Shown here: positions 9,437 through 21,462 of the stretch, piece after piece | How the letters are laid out: every line of letters begins with the position of its first letter | How positions within the stretch are numbered: the first letter of the stretch is position 1 | Source: Thiopseudomonas denitrificans | Lineage (GTDB): Bacteria > Pseudomonadota > Gammaproteobacteria > Pseudomonadales > Pseudomonadaceae | Reading direction: 5' to 3' | Length of the DNA: 64,000 bases | Assembly: GCF_002866065.1 (NCBI RefSeq) | Contig: NZ_LNJZ01000009.1 | Coordinates: 748,643-812,642 of the forward strand | Translations under genes and position numbers: made by a program | The notes under the pieces: model-generated | The model's database searches: none | What the model was told of the DNA's origin: nothing | What the model saw: the letters and a program-made list of their open reading frames with translations, nothing else

Positions 9437-9541
9437 ACTGGCTAATCACCAGCGAGTAGTCCGCAATCATGCAATGATTCCGGTTTCTCCTCATCAGGCT
9501 TAACACGGTGTTTGACCCGCCCAGGTGGCGGGTCTTTTTTT
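9437..9541 (+). ncRNA. prrF: PrrF-like iron-responsive small RNA
   Basis: No open frame is present between the Fur-box promoter and a strong terminator, leaving a transcript of about 105 nt. It begins with a small hairpin (CTGG at 9438-9441, CCAG at 9449-9452) and contains a second dyad AATCAT/ATGATT. An unpaired pyrimidine-rich tract TTTCTCCTCATCAGG (9484-9498) could pair with Shine-Dalgarno sequences, and the transcript ends in a terminator. Size, layout and Fur control match the pseudomonad PrrF RNAs, which repress iron-using proteins such as SodB and TCA enzymes. Homology is inferred from architecture and remembered sequence, not from an alignment. P. aeruginosa has two tandem copies; only one is seen here. 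Confidence 0.72.
9514..9541 (+). terminator. Intrinsic terminator of the PrrF-like RNA
   Basis: Eight-bp stem GACCCGCC/GGCGGGTC with loop CAGGT, followed by seven T residues (9535-9541). Confidence 0.9.
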
Positions 9542-9585
9542 GCCTGCACCCCGGCCCTGGCATCTGCCGGCATCCCTCCAGAGAC

Positions 9586-9617
9586 AAAAAACCCGGATAC
9601 GGCAAGCCGTACCCGGG
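9586..9617 (-). terminator. Intrinsic terminator after the DUF1329 gene
   Basis: Read on the minus strand, a 12-position stem (arms 9592-9603 and 9606-9617, one mismatch or wobble) is followed by six T residues. It starts 25 bp past the DUF1329 stop and closes the DUF1302-DUF1329 transcript. Confidence 0.85.
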
Positions 9618-9641
9618 CTGATTTCAGCATCCCCCGAACGC

Positions 9642-11012
9642 TTAACGCACGCCGGACTGGCGCAGCGCCGCTGGCGTGAACTCGCCAGAGGTGGCTGTGG
9701 CGTTGAACTCGTAAGAGTGCTTCTCCTCGTTCTTCATGCCCATGGCCAAGTAACGGCCGGACTGGATGTCGTACAGGGTCTCGAAGGCATACCATGGCAC
9801 CTGCTGGGCAAAGTATTGCAGGGCATGGGCCTCGGCCACGCGCCACAGGTTGCCACGGCCGTCATAGTGGTCAATGACCGCTGCCTGCCAGGTGTCCTCA
9901 TCGATATAGAAGTCACGCTTGGCGTAGATATGACGCTCGCCTTCCTTCAGGGTGGCGGTTACGTGCCACACGCGGTGCAGCTCGTAGCGCGGCAGCTCCT
10001 GGTTGATGTGGCCGGCCTTGAGAATGTCGCTGTACTTCAGTTCGGGCGAGTCCAGACGGTAGTTGTTGTAGGAAATGTACATTTCCTTCTTGCCGTGCAG
10101 CTGCCAGTTGTAGCGGTCCGGCGCGCCGTTGAACATGTCCAGGTTGTCGGAAGTACGCAGGCCGTCGGCGGCGGTACCCGGGCCGTCATAGGACACCTGC
10201 GGAGCACGGCGCACACGGCGCTGACCAGCATTGTACAACCAGGCCGAACGTGGCTCGGTCACCTGGTTGACGGTTTCATGCACCAGCAGCACGTTACCGG
10301 CCAGACGTGCCGGCGCGGTCACGCTCTGCTTGAAGTAGAACAGGATGCTGGACGGCTTGCTGGCGTCATAATCCTTGAGCTTGTTCGGGAACACGAACTG
10401 CTCGTCAAAGTACACCAGCGAGTAGGAACCGTTGGTCTGCGGGGTGGCCTGGGTCACCTTGCGCTTGACGCTGCCCCCCCGGTAGCGGGTGACGTGGTTC
10501 CAGATCACTTCCAGGCCGTTTTGCGGAATCGGGAAGGCGTTGGCCACCTTGAAGTTTTCCAGCCCGTTGCCATCCTGCACCAGATTGACCGAGGTCGCGT
10601 TGTCACGGGTCGCGTCGATCACCTCTTGCGGCATGGTGGCCGAGCGATGGGTCTTGTAGACATTCATCTTGTAGGTGTCGGGGTAACGCTTGAACATCGC
10701 CTGCTGGCCCGGGGTCAGCTTGTCCTTGTACTGGTCCATGTTCTGCGCGGTGATGGTGAACAGCGGCTGCTCACCAGCAAACGGGTCGGCCATGAAGCCG
10801 TTGGCACTCACGGATGCGGCCGTGGTGGACAGGCCACCGGTCCACTCGGGAATGGAGCCGTCGGCGTTGCCGGCTTTTTCAGCACCGAACGGTGTCAGGC
10901 TGGTGCCCAGTTTGGCTGCATCACCGGCAGATACGGCTGCCATGACGCTGGCGGCGAACAGCGACAATACGAAGGTTGCGCCGGTCTGCATCAGGGTTTT
11001 CTGTATTTTCAT
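9642..11012 (-). CDS. DUF1329 family exported protein
   Basis: 456 residues with a signal peptide (MKIQKTLMQTGATFVLSLFAASVMA) and no lipobox cysteine. The mature part begins VSAGDAAKLGTSLTPFGAEKAGN and contains WTGGL and YRNNYRLD-like segments typical of DUF1329. The fold is thought to resemble the LolA/LolB lipoprotein carriers. DUF1329 genes almost always sit next to a DUF1302 gene, as here, and such pairs are often found near RND transporters or lipid and hydrocarbon catabolism. Probably periplasmic or outer-membrane associated; substrate unknown. Confidence 0.85.
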   Translation of the reverse strand: MKIQKTLMQTGATFVLSLFAASVMAAVSAGDAAKLGTSLTPFGAEKAGNADGSIPEWTGGLSTTAASVSANGFMADPFAGEQPLFTITAQNMDQYKDKLTPGQQAMFKRYPDTYKMNVYKTHRSATMPQEVIDATRDNATSVNLVQDGNGLENFKVANAFPIPQNGLEVIWNHVTRYRGGSVKRKVTQATPQTNGSYSLVYFDEQFVFPNKLKDYDASKPSSILFYFKQSVTAPARLAGNVLLVHETVNQVTEPRSAWLYNAGQRRVRRAPQVSYDGPGTAADGLRTSDNLDMFNGAPDRYNWQLHGKKEMYISYNNYRLDSPELKYSDILKAGHINQELPRYELHRVWHVTATLKEGERHIYAKRDFYIDEDTWQAAVIDHYDGRGNLWRVAEAHALQYFAQQVPWYAFETLYDIQSGRYLAMGMKNEEKHSYEFNATATSGEFTPAALRQSGVR

Positions 11013-11115
11013 GATCTGTCTTCCTGCTTATGCGTGTTCTGTTTCTATTGCGCTGCCCGCTTACACGGACAGCCTGCAGATTCTTTCCTGCGCCTTGCCG
11101 GACCGCCCCGTCCGG

Positions 11116-11146
11116 CGATCTGCTCCAGACATGCCGGAGCAGATCG
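11116..11146 (-). other. Intercistronic hairpin between DUF1302 and DUF1329 genes
   Basis: Perfect 11-bp stem CGATCTGCTCC/GGAGCAGATCG with a 9-nt loop in the 163-bp spacer. There is no T-run, so it is more likely an mRNA-stability or attenuation element that sets different levels of the two proteins than a full terminator. Confidence 0.5.
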
Positions 11147-11175
11147 CGGTCGGAGCCGCGTCCGCAGAGGCATTG

Positions 11176-13026
11176 TTAGAAGTTCATGCCGAAGTTCAGT
11201 GATACGAAGTCACGGTCCTTCATGGTGTTGTAGCGGCCACCAAAGAAGTTGGTGTAGGACAGGCCAGCGGTGTAGGTGTGGCGGTAGTCCGCATCCAGAC
11301 CGACGCTGACTGCCTTGGCACCCTCGTTGAACAGACCGTTCGGGCCGTAGCCTTTCACGTCATGAGAGAACGCCATATTCGGCTTCAGGTTGACACCGGC
11401 AAACACGTCGCTGTAATCCAGCTGACCGCGGACACGGTAGCCCCAGGAGTTTTTGGTGGTGAAGCCTTTCCAGCCATTAACTTCGCGTGCGTGCGGCACA
11501 TCAGGTATGACACTTGCTGGGGAACCGTAAATCGGATCACGTCCGTAACGCAGCTTGCGCTTGCTCTCCAGCCCACCTATATGGGCATAGCCGATTTCAC
11601 CAACCACTGTGGCTCGTTCAGCGCCAAGAACCTGGTCAAAGAAGTGGGTGAAGGTGGTTTGCAGCTGGGTGATTTCCTTACGGTTATAGCCGCGGTTAAT
11701 CTGACCTGCCCTCGCCAAATAAGCCGGTACATCCGCAGGCCCTGTAATATTTGTTACCCCTGCGGTCAGCCTCAGTGTCATATCCTGAGTGTTAATCTGG
11801 ACAGGTGCATTAGGCCGGTAGCTAATCTCACCTTGCCACGCGGTACCTGTTGGCAAGGTGGTCGAGAAGCTCAAACCATACAGGCGGATATCTTCAGGAT
11901 AATCCATGAAGTAATTACCGCGCCCAACTAATACTGCCGCCGGTGCAAGAGCATGAACCCCAGTCGTTCCAAGTGCCCCAGTAAAGGTGGCTGCATCAGC
12001 ATTCTGCGTACTCAGGAAAGGCATCCGGCTGTGATAGTTCATGAAGTAGGCGCCATACTCGGTGTTGTCACCCATCCAGCGCAGAGCCATACCCCACTGG
12101 CCGCTGTCACCGGCTTTCCTGTCCTTGCCACGCGGAATCATCAAGCCTTCCTGTGATGCCTGAAGCCCAAGCCCGAATGACTCCAAAAGAGCTAAATTGG
12201 GCAGCACTATGCCTTGGGTCAGTTGTTTGTTCAGGATGTGATAGCCATTATCACAGCCATCCGCCGCCACATCCGCTGACGAGAAGAAAGTACCGCAGTT
12301 ATCCACCACCGTCTGCTTCCAGCTCAGCTGATAAAAGGCTTCCGCTGACAGACGGTCGGTGATGCTCTGGGATACGTAGAACATATTGACCGGAATCAGG
12401 CCCTCTTTCAGCTCGGCACCGGGACGGCGGAAGGCGGAGACATCAATCGGGTTGACCGAGTTGATGGAGTTCATGATGAAGGTGCTCTCACCCCAGCTAA
12501 CCACCTGCTTGCCCAGACGCACGGTACCGGGCTGGTCGCCAATCATGTAGTTGTGAAAGAGGAAAGCATCGAGGATTTCCGCACCACGGGTCTTGGCACC
12601 CTCTTTGCGGCCGTTGTTGCTGATGCGGCGCTTTTCCGGATCGGGGTGGCGCAGGTTCTGGTCATGCAGCTTGAAGTCGTACCAGTACTTGCCGCGCACG
12701 AACAGGCCGCTGTCCTTGTAGCGCAGTTCAAGGTCGTGCAGGCCCTTGAAGATTTTCGAAAAACTGTCGCCTTTCTTGAAGTTCAGCCGGCCATCGTCGC
12801 CGGTCTGGGTGTAACCGGTACCGCCGTTGGCGTTACCGATGAATTTCTTGTCCCTGTCGGCGGTAGACCAGCTGGCACCGACTGACAGCGAGCTGTCAAA
12901 GGAGCCTTCAATCTCGCCAATGTTGAAGTTGATCGCCATGGCCGGCGCGGCCAGTGCGGAAGCCAGGCTTACGGCCAGTGGCAACCGGGCCAGCTGCCAG
13001 ATCTGCTTGCGGGTCGTCATCATCAT
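11176..13026 (-). CDS. DUF1302 family outer-membrane beta-barrel protein
   Basis: 616 residues with a signal peptide ending at APAMA. The mature N-terminus INFNIGEIEGSFDSSLSVGASW and alternating polar/apolar strands to a C-terminal YNTMKDRDFVSLNFGMNF (terminal Phe) are typical of an outer-membrane barrel. Conserved features include the central KQVVSWGESTF segment and ARE-like loops. Three consecutive ATG codons (13026, 13023, 13020) follow GGAG; 13023 has the best spacing. First gene of an operon with DUF1329. Likely a channel or receptor for a hydrophobic compound, but this is inference from the family. Confidence 0.85.
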   Translation of the reverse strand: MMMTTRKQIWQLARLPLAVSLASALAAPAMAINFNIGEIEGSFDSSLSVGASWSTADRDKKFIGNANGGTGYTQTGDDGRLNFKKGDSFSKIFKGLHDLELRYKDSGLFVRGKYWYDFKLHDQNLRHPDPEKRRISNNGRKEGAKTRGAEILDAFLFHNYMIGDQPGTVRLGKQVVSWGESTFIMNSINSVNPIDVSAFRRPGAELKEGLIPVNMFYVSQSITDRLSAEAFYQLSWKQTVVDNCGTFFSSADVAADGCDNGYHILNKQLTQGIVLPNLALLESFGLGLQASQEGLMIPRGKDRKAGDSGQWGMALRWMGDNTEYGAYFMNYHSRMPFLSTQNADAATFTGALGTTGVHALAPAAVLVGRGNYFMDYPEDIRLYGLSFSTTLPTGTAWQGEISYRPNAPVQINTQDMTLRLTAGVTNITGPADVPAYLARAGQINRGYNRKEITQLQTTFTHFFDQVLGAERATVVGEIGYAHIGGLESKRKLRYGRDPIYGSPASVIPDVPHAREVNGWKGFTTKNSWGYRVRGQLDYSDVFAGVNLKPNMAFSHDVKGYGPNGLFNEGAKAVSVGLDADYRHTYTAGLSYTNFFGGRYNTMKDRDFVSLNFGMNF

Positions 13027-13180
13027 GCTACTCCGAACGTTTTATTTTTTTGGTTATGGCCCGGCACACCACTCCCGGGCTGTTGAAGCAATGGACAAAA
13101 CAGGCCCGTCCGGGCTGCTCCGTTCATTTAAGGAACACTTTAGCAGTACTTCCAAGCATCTACTGTGCCACAAAAGTATA

Positions 13181-13194
13181 TGACCCACAGGTCA
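13181..13194. promoter_or_regulatory. Dyad TGACC-N4-GGTCA upstream of the DUF1302 operon
   Basis: A perfect 5-bp inverted repeat with four-base spacer, 155 bp before the DUF1302 start. It overlaps a TTGACC hexamer on the minus strand that could be a -35 element. It has the form of a dimeric regulator operator; no regulator gene is adjacent. Confidence 0.35.
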
Positions 13195-13451
13195 ATTCCG
13201 GTCACGTTAATTGACAGGGCTCAAGAGCAGATTTTTTTGCGCGGATTCGAACATGAATAGCGGGAGCAAGCGGTTACGGCACTTACTTCAGGCCGTATCG
13301 GGAACGACAGGGTTTCATTTGGTAACACAACAACCCGTAAAGTAACACCCCGCCCGCAGATCCGGACTGATCCGGGCAGCGGGCGATGTACAAATGATTT
13401 GGCACCTGCTGGAGGCGGCATGCCGGCCAGCAGGTGCGGAAACGGGCAGGG
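13195..13451. other. Non-coding gap between the thioredoxin-TPR gene and the DUF1302 promoter region
   Basis: No convincing gene. The whole gap from 13027 to 13451 is 425 bp. It holds two hairpins: CGCCCGC/GCGGGCG at 13351-13385, and CACCTGCTGG/CCAGCAGGTG at 13403-13436, just after the ybbN stop. Neither has a clear T-run on the minus strand; the second is the best candidate for the ybbN transcript end. Confidence 0.4.
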
Positions 13452-14321
13452 TCAGTACAGCAGCTGATACAGCCGGCGCCGATACTGGATGACCAGCGGG
13501 TGGGCACTGCCCAGCAGCTCGAATACCTGCAGCAAGGTTCGCTGCGCGGCACCCTGGCCATAGTCCCGGTTGCGCACAAACAGCTGCAACAGGGCCTCCA
13601 GCGCAGGTTCGTACTGCTGGCGGGCCAGCTGCTGGATGGCCAGCTGGCAGGCGGCCTCGTCATCGCCGGCATTCTGGGCCAGCCGCGTTTTCAGCTCGGC
13701 CACATCCGGCAACTCGGCAGACAGGCGCAAGAAGGCCAGTTGCGCTTGCGCCGCGGCCAGTTCGTGCCGGTAGTCATCATCCTTGACCGCAGCCAGTACC
13801 TGGCCGGCATCGTCCAGTGCATTACGCTCCAGTAAACAGCGTGCATACAGGATCAGTGCCGGCACGCCGCTGTTGTCTTCCTGCAGCAACGCCTGCAGGA
13901 CCGCTTCGGCAGCGGCGTAGGCCCCTTCGTCAAACAGCTGCTGCGCCTGCTCCAGCGGAGTGATGCTGGGTTCGGCCGGTTCGGCCACGTGCCGGGCCAG
14001 CATTTCGCGAATCTGTGACTCGGGCTGCGCCCCGGCAAAGCCGTCAACCGGCTGGCCGTCCTTGAACAGCACCACCGTCGGCAGACTGCGCACACCAAAA
14101 CGGGCCACGGTTTCCTGCTCGATATCGCAGTTGACCTTGGCCAGCAGAAACTCGCCATTGTAGTGGGTGGCAATTTTTTCCAGCATCGGCATCAGCGCCT
14201 TGCAGGGCGCACACCAGTCGGCCCAGAAGTCCACCAGCACCGGCTTGGCAAAAGAATTCTCGATCACCAGCTGGTCAAAGGCTGCCGTGCCTTCCACATC
14301 AAAGATAAATGCTTGAGTCAC
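13452..14321 (-). CDS. ybbN: Thioredoxin-domain/TPR co-chaperone (YbbN/CnoX type)
   Basis: 289 residues. The thioredoxin domain is at about 5-110 with active site WCAPC (E. coli YbbN lacks the first cysteine). It is followed by tetratricopeptide-like helices to the end ([28 protein letters not shown] and on). The family protects proteins from oxidation and hands them to chaperones. The start GTG 14321 is preceded by GGAGAGGAGC and overlaps the rsmC stop by four bases (GTGA), so the pair is translationally coupled. The CAPC motif implies real redox activity here. Confidence 0.88.
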   Translation of the reverse strand: MTQAFIFDVEGTAAFDQLVIENSFAKPVLVDFWADWCAPCKALMPMLEKIATHYNGEFLLAKVNCDIEQETVARFGVRSLPTVVLFKDGQPVDGFAGAQPESQIREMLARHVAEPAEPSITPLEQAQQLFDEGAYAAAEAVLQALLQEDNSGVPALILYARCLLERNALDDAGQVLAAVKDDDYRHELAAAQAQLAFLRLSAELPDVAELKTRLAQNAGDDEAACQLAIQQLARQQYEPALEALLQLFVRNRDYGQGAAQRTLLQVFELLGSAHPLVIQYRRRLYQLLY

Positions 14322-15337
14322 TTCTTGCTCCTCTCCTGCCCCCGTCTGGCGCTGTACACGCGGAAGCCGTCTCGCTCGGCCAGAACCCGGCACGGCCCCA
14401 GATGGGCTTCTATCAATTCGGGATAACGCAGAAAGCTGTTGGCCACCAGCCGCAGCTCGCCGCCCGGCAGCAGGTGCCCGGCGGCCTGCCTGATCAGTTC
14501 TTCGGTGGCCTGGTAATGGGTGTGGACACCCTTGTGAAACGGCGGGTTGGTAACAATGGCCGCCAGCTGCCCGGGTGCATCGGCAATGCCTGCGCCAGCC
14601 AGCACCTGCGCCTCCAGCCCGTTGGCCGCCAGTGTACGGCGACTGCTCTCGAGCGCAAAGGCGTCAACATCCAGCAGGCTGACCATGCAGTGCGGATAGC
14701 GCCGCTTGAGTGCCGCGCCGAGCACGCCGGCACCACAACCAAAGTCCAGCAGGTGCCCCGCCGGCAGGTCGTCAAGGTGCTCCAGCAGCAGGGCCGTGCC
14801 CCTGTCCAGCCGTCCATGGCTGAATACGCCCGGCAGGCTGCACAGCTGCAGCGGCTCTGCCCCGGGTAACGCCACGCTGAACTGTTGCTGCCACTGTTCC
14901 GGAGCCGGTGGCAAACCTGCCGGCGGGCCCAGTTCGCACAGCCAGAGCTGGCAGTGACGGGCACTGTCCAGCTTCCAGGTTTTGCCGAATTGCGCCAGCT
15001 GTTTTGCCGCCCGCTCGATACCGGCTTTCTTTTCACCGACCAGAAACAGCCGTTGCAGGCCCGGCAAGCCGGCCAGCGTGTGCAACAGGTACTCGGTCAG
15101 CTCGCGGGACTTGGGCAAGAACAGAACGGCATCGGCCACGGCCAGCTGCGGAAGCTGGTGACCATAATGTGCCGTACCGGCACGCTGCAGCACCCGGTAT
15201 TCGTCGGCCAGCCAGCTCCAGGCCGATGCCTGTGGCCATTCGGCCAGCAGATGATCGGCGGGAGCACCTGCCAGCAAGAGTTTTTCAGGGGTAAAGTGGT
15301 CTGCCTGCCGCAGCAGCACCTGGCTTCTTGGGTCCAT
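14318..15337 (-). CDS. rsmC: 16S rRNA m2G1207 methyltransferase RsmC (class I SAM methylase)
   Basis: 339 residues with the RsmC/RlmG two-domain layout. The N-terminal half is a degenerate methylase-like domain. The C-terminal catalytic domain has the SAM loop [10 protein letters not shown] and the guanine N2-methylase motif NPPFHKG. The ATG at 15337 was chosen over the upstream frame start at 15451, which adds an unrelated leader. It methylates 16S rRNA in the assembled 30S subunit. RlmG (23S G1835) is the close alternative; length and NPPFH context favour RsmC. Confidence 0.85.
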   Translation of the reverse strand: MDPRSQVLLRQADHFTPEKLLLAGAPADHLLAEWPQASAWSWLADEYRVLQRAGTAHYGHQLPQLAVADAVLFLPKSRELTEYLLHTLAGLPGLQRLFLVGEKKAGIERAAKQLAQFGKTWKLDSARHCQLWLCELGPPAGLPPAPEQWQQQFSVALPGAEPLQLCSLPGVFSHGRLDRGTALLLEHLDDLPAGHLLDFGCGAGVLGAALKRRYPHCMVSLLDVDAFALESSRRTLAANGLEAQVLAGAGIADAPGQLAAIVTNPPFHKGVHTHYQATEELIRQAAGHLLPGGELRLVANSFLRYPELIEAHLGPCRVLAERDGFRVYSARRGQERSKK

Positions 15338-15374
15338 GGCAACCTGTTGTGAAGGGCCAACCGGCACGGGCCGG

Positions 15375-16259
15375 TCAGACGTTGCGATAGTAATTGTCCA
15401 GCAGTTCGGCCAGCCCGGTACGCCAGGAGCGCGGTTTGATGCCGAATACATGGGTTATTTTTTTGCAGTCGAGCACGCCATGCTGCGGCTCGATGCCGGC
15501 ATCCTCGAAATGGGCATGCGGGCGCGGCACCACTTCCAGCCTGATGTCGGAGTCCCAGCTTTTCGCTTCCTGCAGAATGGCTTCGGCCACCGCCAGCGCG
15601 GTTGCCGCCTCCTGGCCACCGTACTGGTAGGTTCCCCACAGTGGCGCATCGCAATCGAGCTGACTGAGAATCGCCACCAGCACCCGCGCGGCATCATCGA
15701 CCGGGGTCGGGTTGCCGCGCCGGTCATCGGCCATCTCCATGCTTTCGTGGGCTTGCGCCCGCTGCAGCACGCGCCCCAGCATGCCGTCCGGGCTGTCATC
15801 CAGCAGCCAGCCAAAACGCAAGATGATGTGGCGCGAACAAATCGAGCGCACACTCTCTTCCATTGCCAGCAAGGCCTGGCCACGCGGGCTCAGCGGATTG
15901 CAGTCATTTTTTTCGCTATAGGCGGTAGCGCGGCAGCCATCGAACACCCGGTAGCTGGAAGGCTGGATCAGGATGCTCTGGTAATGCTTGCACAGCTGGG
16001 CCAGGCGTTCGACGGTTTCCGCCTGATGGGCAAACTTTGCCGGCTCGACACGCCCGGCCTGAAACCAGTCGTAATAATAGGCCAGGTTGATCACCACATC
16101 CGGGCGCACCTGGTCGATCAGCTCGGTCAGGGCAGCCGGAGTCCAGCCGCCTTCGGCTGGCCGGGGCACAAAAAAACTGATATCGCGCTCGGCACCCTGA
16201 CGGATCAGGGCCTGCCCCAGCGCATTGCCTGCGCCCAGTAAAACGATCTTCAAGTGCAT
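15375..16259 (-). CDS. RmlD-like NAD(P)-dependent sugar-nucleotide dehydrogenase/epimerase
   Basis: 294 residues. Short-chain dehydrogenase fold: N-terminal Rossmann segment [19 protein letters not shown] and middle segment [11 protein letters not shown]. The usual YxxxK pair is not obvious (SSYRVFDG, then [22 protein letters not shown]), which resembles RmlD-like proteins that bind but may not reduce a dTDP-sugar. No rml neighbours are present. The substrate is unknown. It lies 37 bp upstream of rsmC in the same direction. Confidence 0.75.
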   Translation of the reverse strand: MHLKIVLLGAGNALGQALIRQGAERDISFFVPRPAEGGWTPAALTELIDQVRPDVVINLAYYYDWFQAGRVEPAKFAHQAETVERLAQLCKHYQSILIQPSSYRVFDGCRATAYSEKNDCNPLSPRGQALLAMEESVRSICSRHIILRFGWLLDDSPDGMLGRVLQRAQAHESMEMADDRRGNPTPVDDAARVLVAILSQLDCDAPLWGTYQYGGQEAATALAVAEAILQEAKSWDSDIRLEVVPRPHAHFEDAGIEPQHGVLDCKKITHVFGIKPRSWRTGLAELLDNYYRNV

Positions 16260-16352
16260 GCTGAGCTTTGCCTTTCAGTCTGTTGGCTGGCTTCCGGCAG
16301 CGCCCGGCAGCCGGTGGTATTGTGGATGCTGTCCCGCACGGAAAAACGTCAG

Positions 16353-16393
16353 GCCGTTCTGCCCGTGCGCCCGGACAGAACGGACAGAACGGC
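16353..16393 (-). terminator. Candidate terminator after ssb
   Basis: Nine-bp stem GCCGTTCTG/CAGAACGGC; on the minus strand the hairpin is followed six bases later by TTTTT. The right arm is partly duplicated (GGACAGAAC twice in a row), giving an alternative shorter stem. It lies just past the ssb stop. Confidence 0.5.
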
Positions 16394-16402
16394 CGGCAGA
16401 TC

Positions 16403-16933
16403 CTAAAATGGAATATCGTCGTCAAAATTGTCGTACGATTGCGCCGGAGCCGGCTCGGGCGGAATTTGCGCCGCCGGGGCCGCTCGCTGGTAGTCGGGCT
16501 GTTGTACCGGCTGCGCTTGCTGCTGTGGAGCAGGCTGTTGTGGCCGTTGCTGGCCACCCTGCGGCTGCTGGTCATAACCACCGCCGTCACCACGGCCGTC
16601 GAGCATCTGCATCTGGCCACCGATATCCACCACGATTTCCGTGGTGTAGCGCTTGATTCCGTCCTTTTCCCATTCGCGGGTCTGCAGGCGGCCTTCGATA
16701 TATACCTTGGACCCCTTGCGCAGGTACTGGCCGGCAATCTCGGCGATTTTGCCGAAGAAAACCACCCGGTGCCATTCGGTGCGTTCCTGTAGCTGTCCGG
16801 TATTGCGGTCCTTCCAGCTGTCACTGGTTGCCAGCGTGATGTTGCACACGGCATTGCCGTTGGGCATGTAACGGGTTTCCGGATCGCCGCCGAGGTTGCC
16901 GATCAGGATGACTTTGTTCACTCCACGCGCCAT
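16403..16933 (-). CDS. ssb: Single-stranded DNA-binding protein
   Basis: 176 residues. The OB-fold is at 1-110 ([39 protein letters not shown], given here only by its ends [12 protein letters not shown] and ITLATSDSW). A long Gly/Gln/Pro linker follows (runs such as [18 protein letters not shown]), and the acidic tip DDDIPF recruits repair and replication proteins. It coats ssDNA during replication, recombination and repair. It lies 22 bp downstream of the MFS gene, with uvrA divergent beyond, the order known in P. aeruginosa. Confidence 0.96.
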   Translation of the reverse strand: MARGVNKVILIGNLGGDPETRYMPNGNAVCNITLATSDSWKDRNTGQLQERTEWHRVVFFGKIAEIAGQYLRKGSKVYIEGRLQTREWEKDGIKRYTTEIVVDIGGQMQMLDGRGDGGGYDQQPQGGQQRPQQPAPQQQAQPVQQPDYQRAAPAAQIPPEPAPAQSYDNFDDDIPF

Positions 16934-16955
16934 TGCTATCTCCTTGTCTCACGTG

Positions 16956-18356
16956 TCAGCTAGTGGCAGGCTGGTGACTGTCGAGCAGTGCCTGCAGCTG
17001 TTCACGTTCGTTTACTTTATTGTCAAATCTTACATAAACCGCAGCGTCCTCTGCCACATAAAGCGCATCCATTACGCCAGGCTGGCTGCGCAGCCGGGCC
17101 AGCAGCTCGTCGCCGGGACCGGTAGCGGCACCCACCGTCAGGCGTGTGCTTGTGACATATGGCGGCTCCTGCATGGTAGCAGCAAACACCCACCAAAGTG
17201 CGGCCAGCGCCGCACAACCGGCAAAAACCGCACCATTGCCACCCAAAGTATAGAGACCACCGCCCAGGAAGCCGCCCACTGCCGCCCCCATGAACTGGCT
17301 GGTTGAGTAGATGCCCATCGCCGTACCCTTGGCTCCGGCAGGTGCCAGCTTGCTGACCAGTGACGGCAGGGTGGCTTCCAGCAGGTTGAAAGCGGCGAAA
17401 AACAGCACTGCACCCAATACCAGCAGCAACAGGCTGTTGCCCAGCCACCAGAAATACAACTGGCTCAGCCCGACCAGCGCGATGGCACCGAGGAACACGT
17501 TTTTCAGCTGTCGCTGCTTTTCGCTGTAGATGATGAAGGGCACCATCAACACAAAACCGGTCACCATCGCGATCACATAGACCCACCAGTGCTCGTCACG
17601 CGGCAACCCGCCCTGCTCCACCAGCACCAGCGGCAACACGGTGAAGCTGGCCATCAGCAGCGCATGCAGGACAAAGATGCCCACATCCAGACGCAACAGC
17701 TGGGGATCGGCAAATACCCGCCCCAGCGCCGCACGGTTGATGCCAGAATCAAGATGCCGCAGCTGTTGCCGGGGCTTGGGTACCCAGACCGCCATCAGCA
17801 GGATGCCGAACAGGGCCATCGCCGAGGTGAACCAGAACAGCCCGGCCAGTCCCGTCCAGCGGGTGATCACCGGACCGGCAATCATGGCGACAACAAACGA
17901 CAGCCCGATGCTCATGCCGATTCCGGCCATGACCTTGGTGCGGTGCTGTTCACGGGTCAGGTCCGACAGCAATGCCATGACTGCGGCAGAAATTGCGCCA
18001 GCGCCCTGGATGATGCGCCCGACGATCAGCATCTCGATCGAACCGGCCATAGCGGCTACCGCACTGCCCAGCGCGAACACCAGCAAACCGGCATAGATCA
18101 CCGGCATGCGCCCGATCCGGTCGGACAGCATGCCGAAGGGAATCTGCAGCAGCGCCTGGGTCAGCCCGTAGGCACCGATGGCAATGCCGATCAGCAGCGG
18201 CGTCGGCAAGCCGCTGCTGCTGGCCAGCTCCGGCCCGTAGGTTGCCAAGACCGGCAGTACCATGAACATGCCCAGCATGCGGAAAGCGAATACCAGCGAC
18301 AGGCCGCTCATGGCTCGGCGTTCAACTGTATTCATCGAATCAACACGGGAATCCAT
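16956..18356 (-). CDS. MFS transporter, YajR-like with C-terminal soluble domain
   Basis: 466 residues from ATG 18356 (an alternative ATG is at 18335). Twelve hydrophobic helices of the major facilitator type, with the motif [13 protein letters not shown] after helix 2 and RIIQGAGAI in helix 4. After the last helix about 65 residues (from [21 protein letters not shown] to [18 protein letters not shown]) look like the ferredoxin-fold YAM domain of E. coli YajR. Drug or metabolite efflux is likely; substrate unknown. Divergent from uvrA, and in tandem with ssb. Confidence 0.85.
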   Translation of the reverse strand: MDSRVDSMNTVERRAMSGLSLVFAFRMLGMFMVLPVLATYGPELASSSGLPTPLLIGIAIGAYGLTQALLQIPFGMLSDRIGRMPVIYAGLLVFALGSAVAAMAGSIEMLIVGRIIQGAGAISAAVMALLSDLTREQHRTKVMAGIGMSIGLSFVVAMIAGPVITRWTGLAGLFWFTSAMALFGILLMAVWVPKPRQQLRHLDSGINRAALGRVFADPQLLRLDVGIFVLHALLMASFTVLPLVLVEQGGLPRDEHWWVYVIAMVTGFVLMVPFIIYSEKQRQLKNVFLGAIALVGLSQLYFWWLGNSLLLLVLGAVLFFAAFNLLEATLPSLVSKLAPAGAKGTAMGIYSTSQFMGAAVGGFLGGGLYTLGGNGAVFAGCAALAALWWVFAATMQEPPYVTSTRLTVGAATGPGDELLARLRSQPGVMDALYVAEDAAVYVRFDNKVNEREQLQALLDSHQPATS

Positions 18357-18578
18357 GCAGTCATCTCTAAAATCTTGAGGGTGCAAGATTTTAGCAGGTT
18401 CGCCGGCGGCCTGCTGCATCCAGTGGCCAGCATGAACGCACCCCGGTGCACGAGCCGGCAAGCCCGCTTTGGCCGGCCGGGCGGCACGCTTCCGGCAAGC
18501 AGGCCAGGGACATCCGCCCCGACAGGAAACAGCCAAAGACTGTATACTTGTGCGTTTCCAGTTTCTCCGGATCAAGCA

Positions 18579-21407
<2,829 letters not shown>

Positions 21408-21462
21408 CCGGCACAGCGGCATCCATGCGGGGTGCCGCCCACGTTCCGGAAGGAGTCACGAC

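Noticed and set aside
18536..18562. LexA-like box upstream of uvrA (CTGTATACTTGTGC...)
   Set aside because: Only the left half fits; there is no CAG at the required distance, so SOS control is not supported.
17589..18578. 330-codon upstream extension of uvrA
   Set aside because: It is antisense to the MFS gene; UvrA homology begins at GTG 18579.
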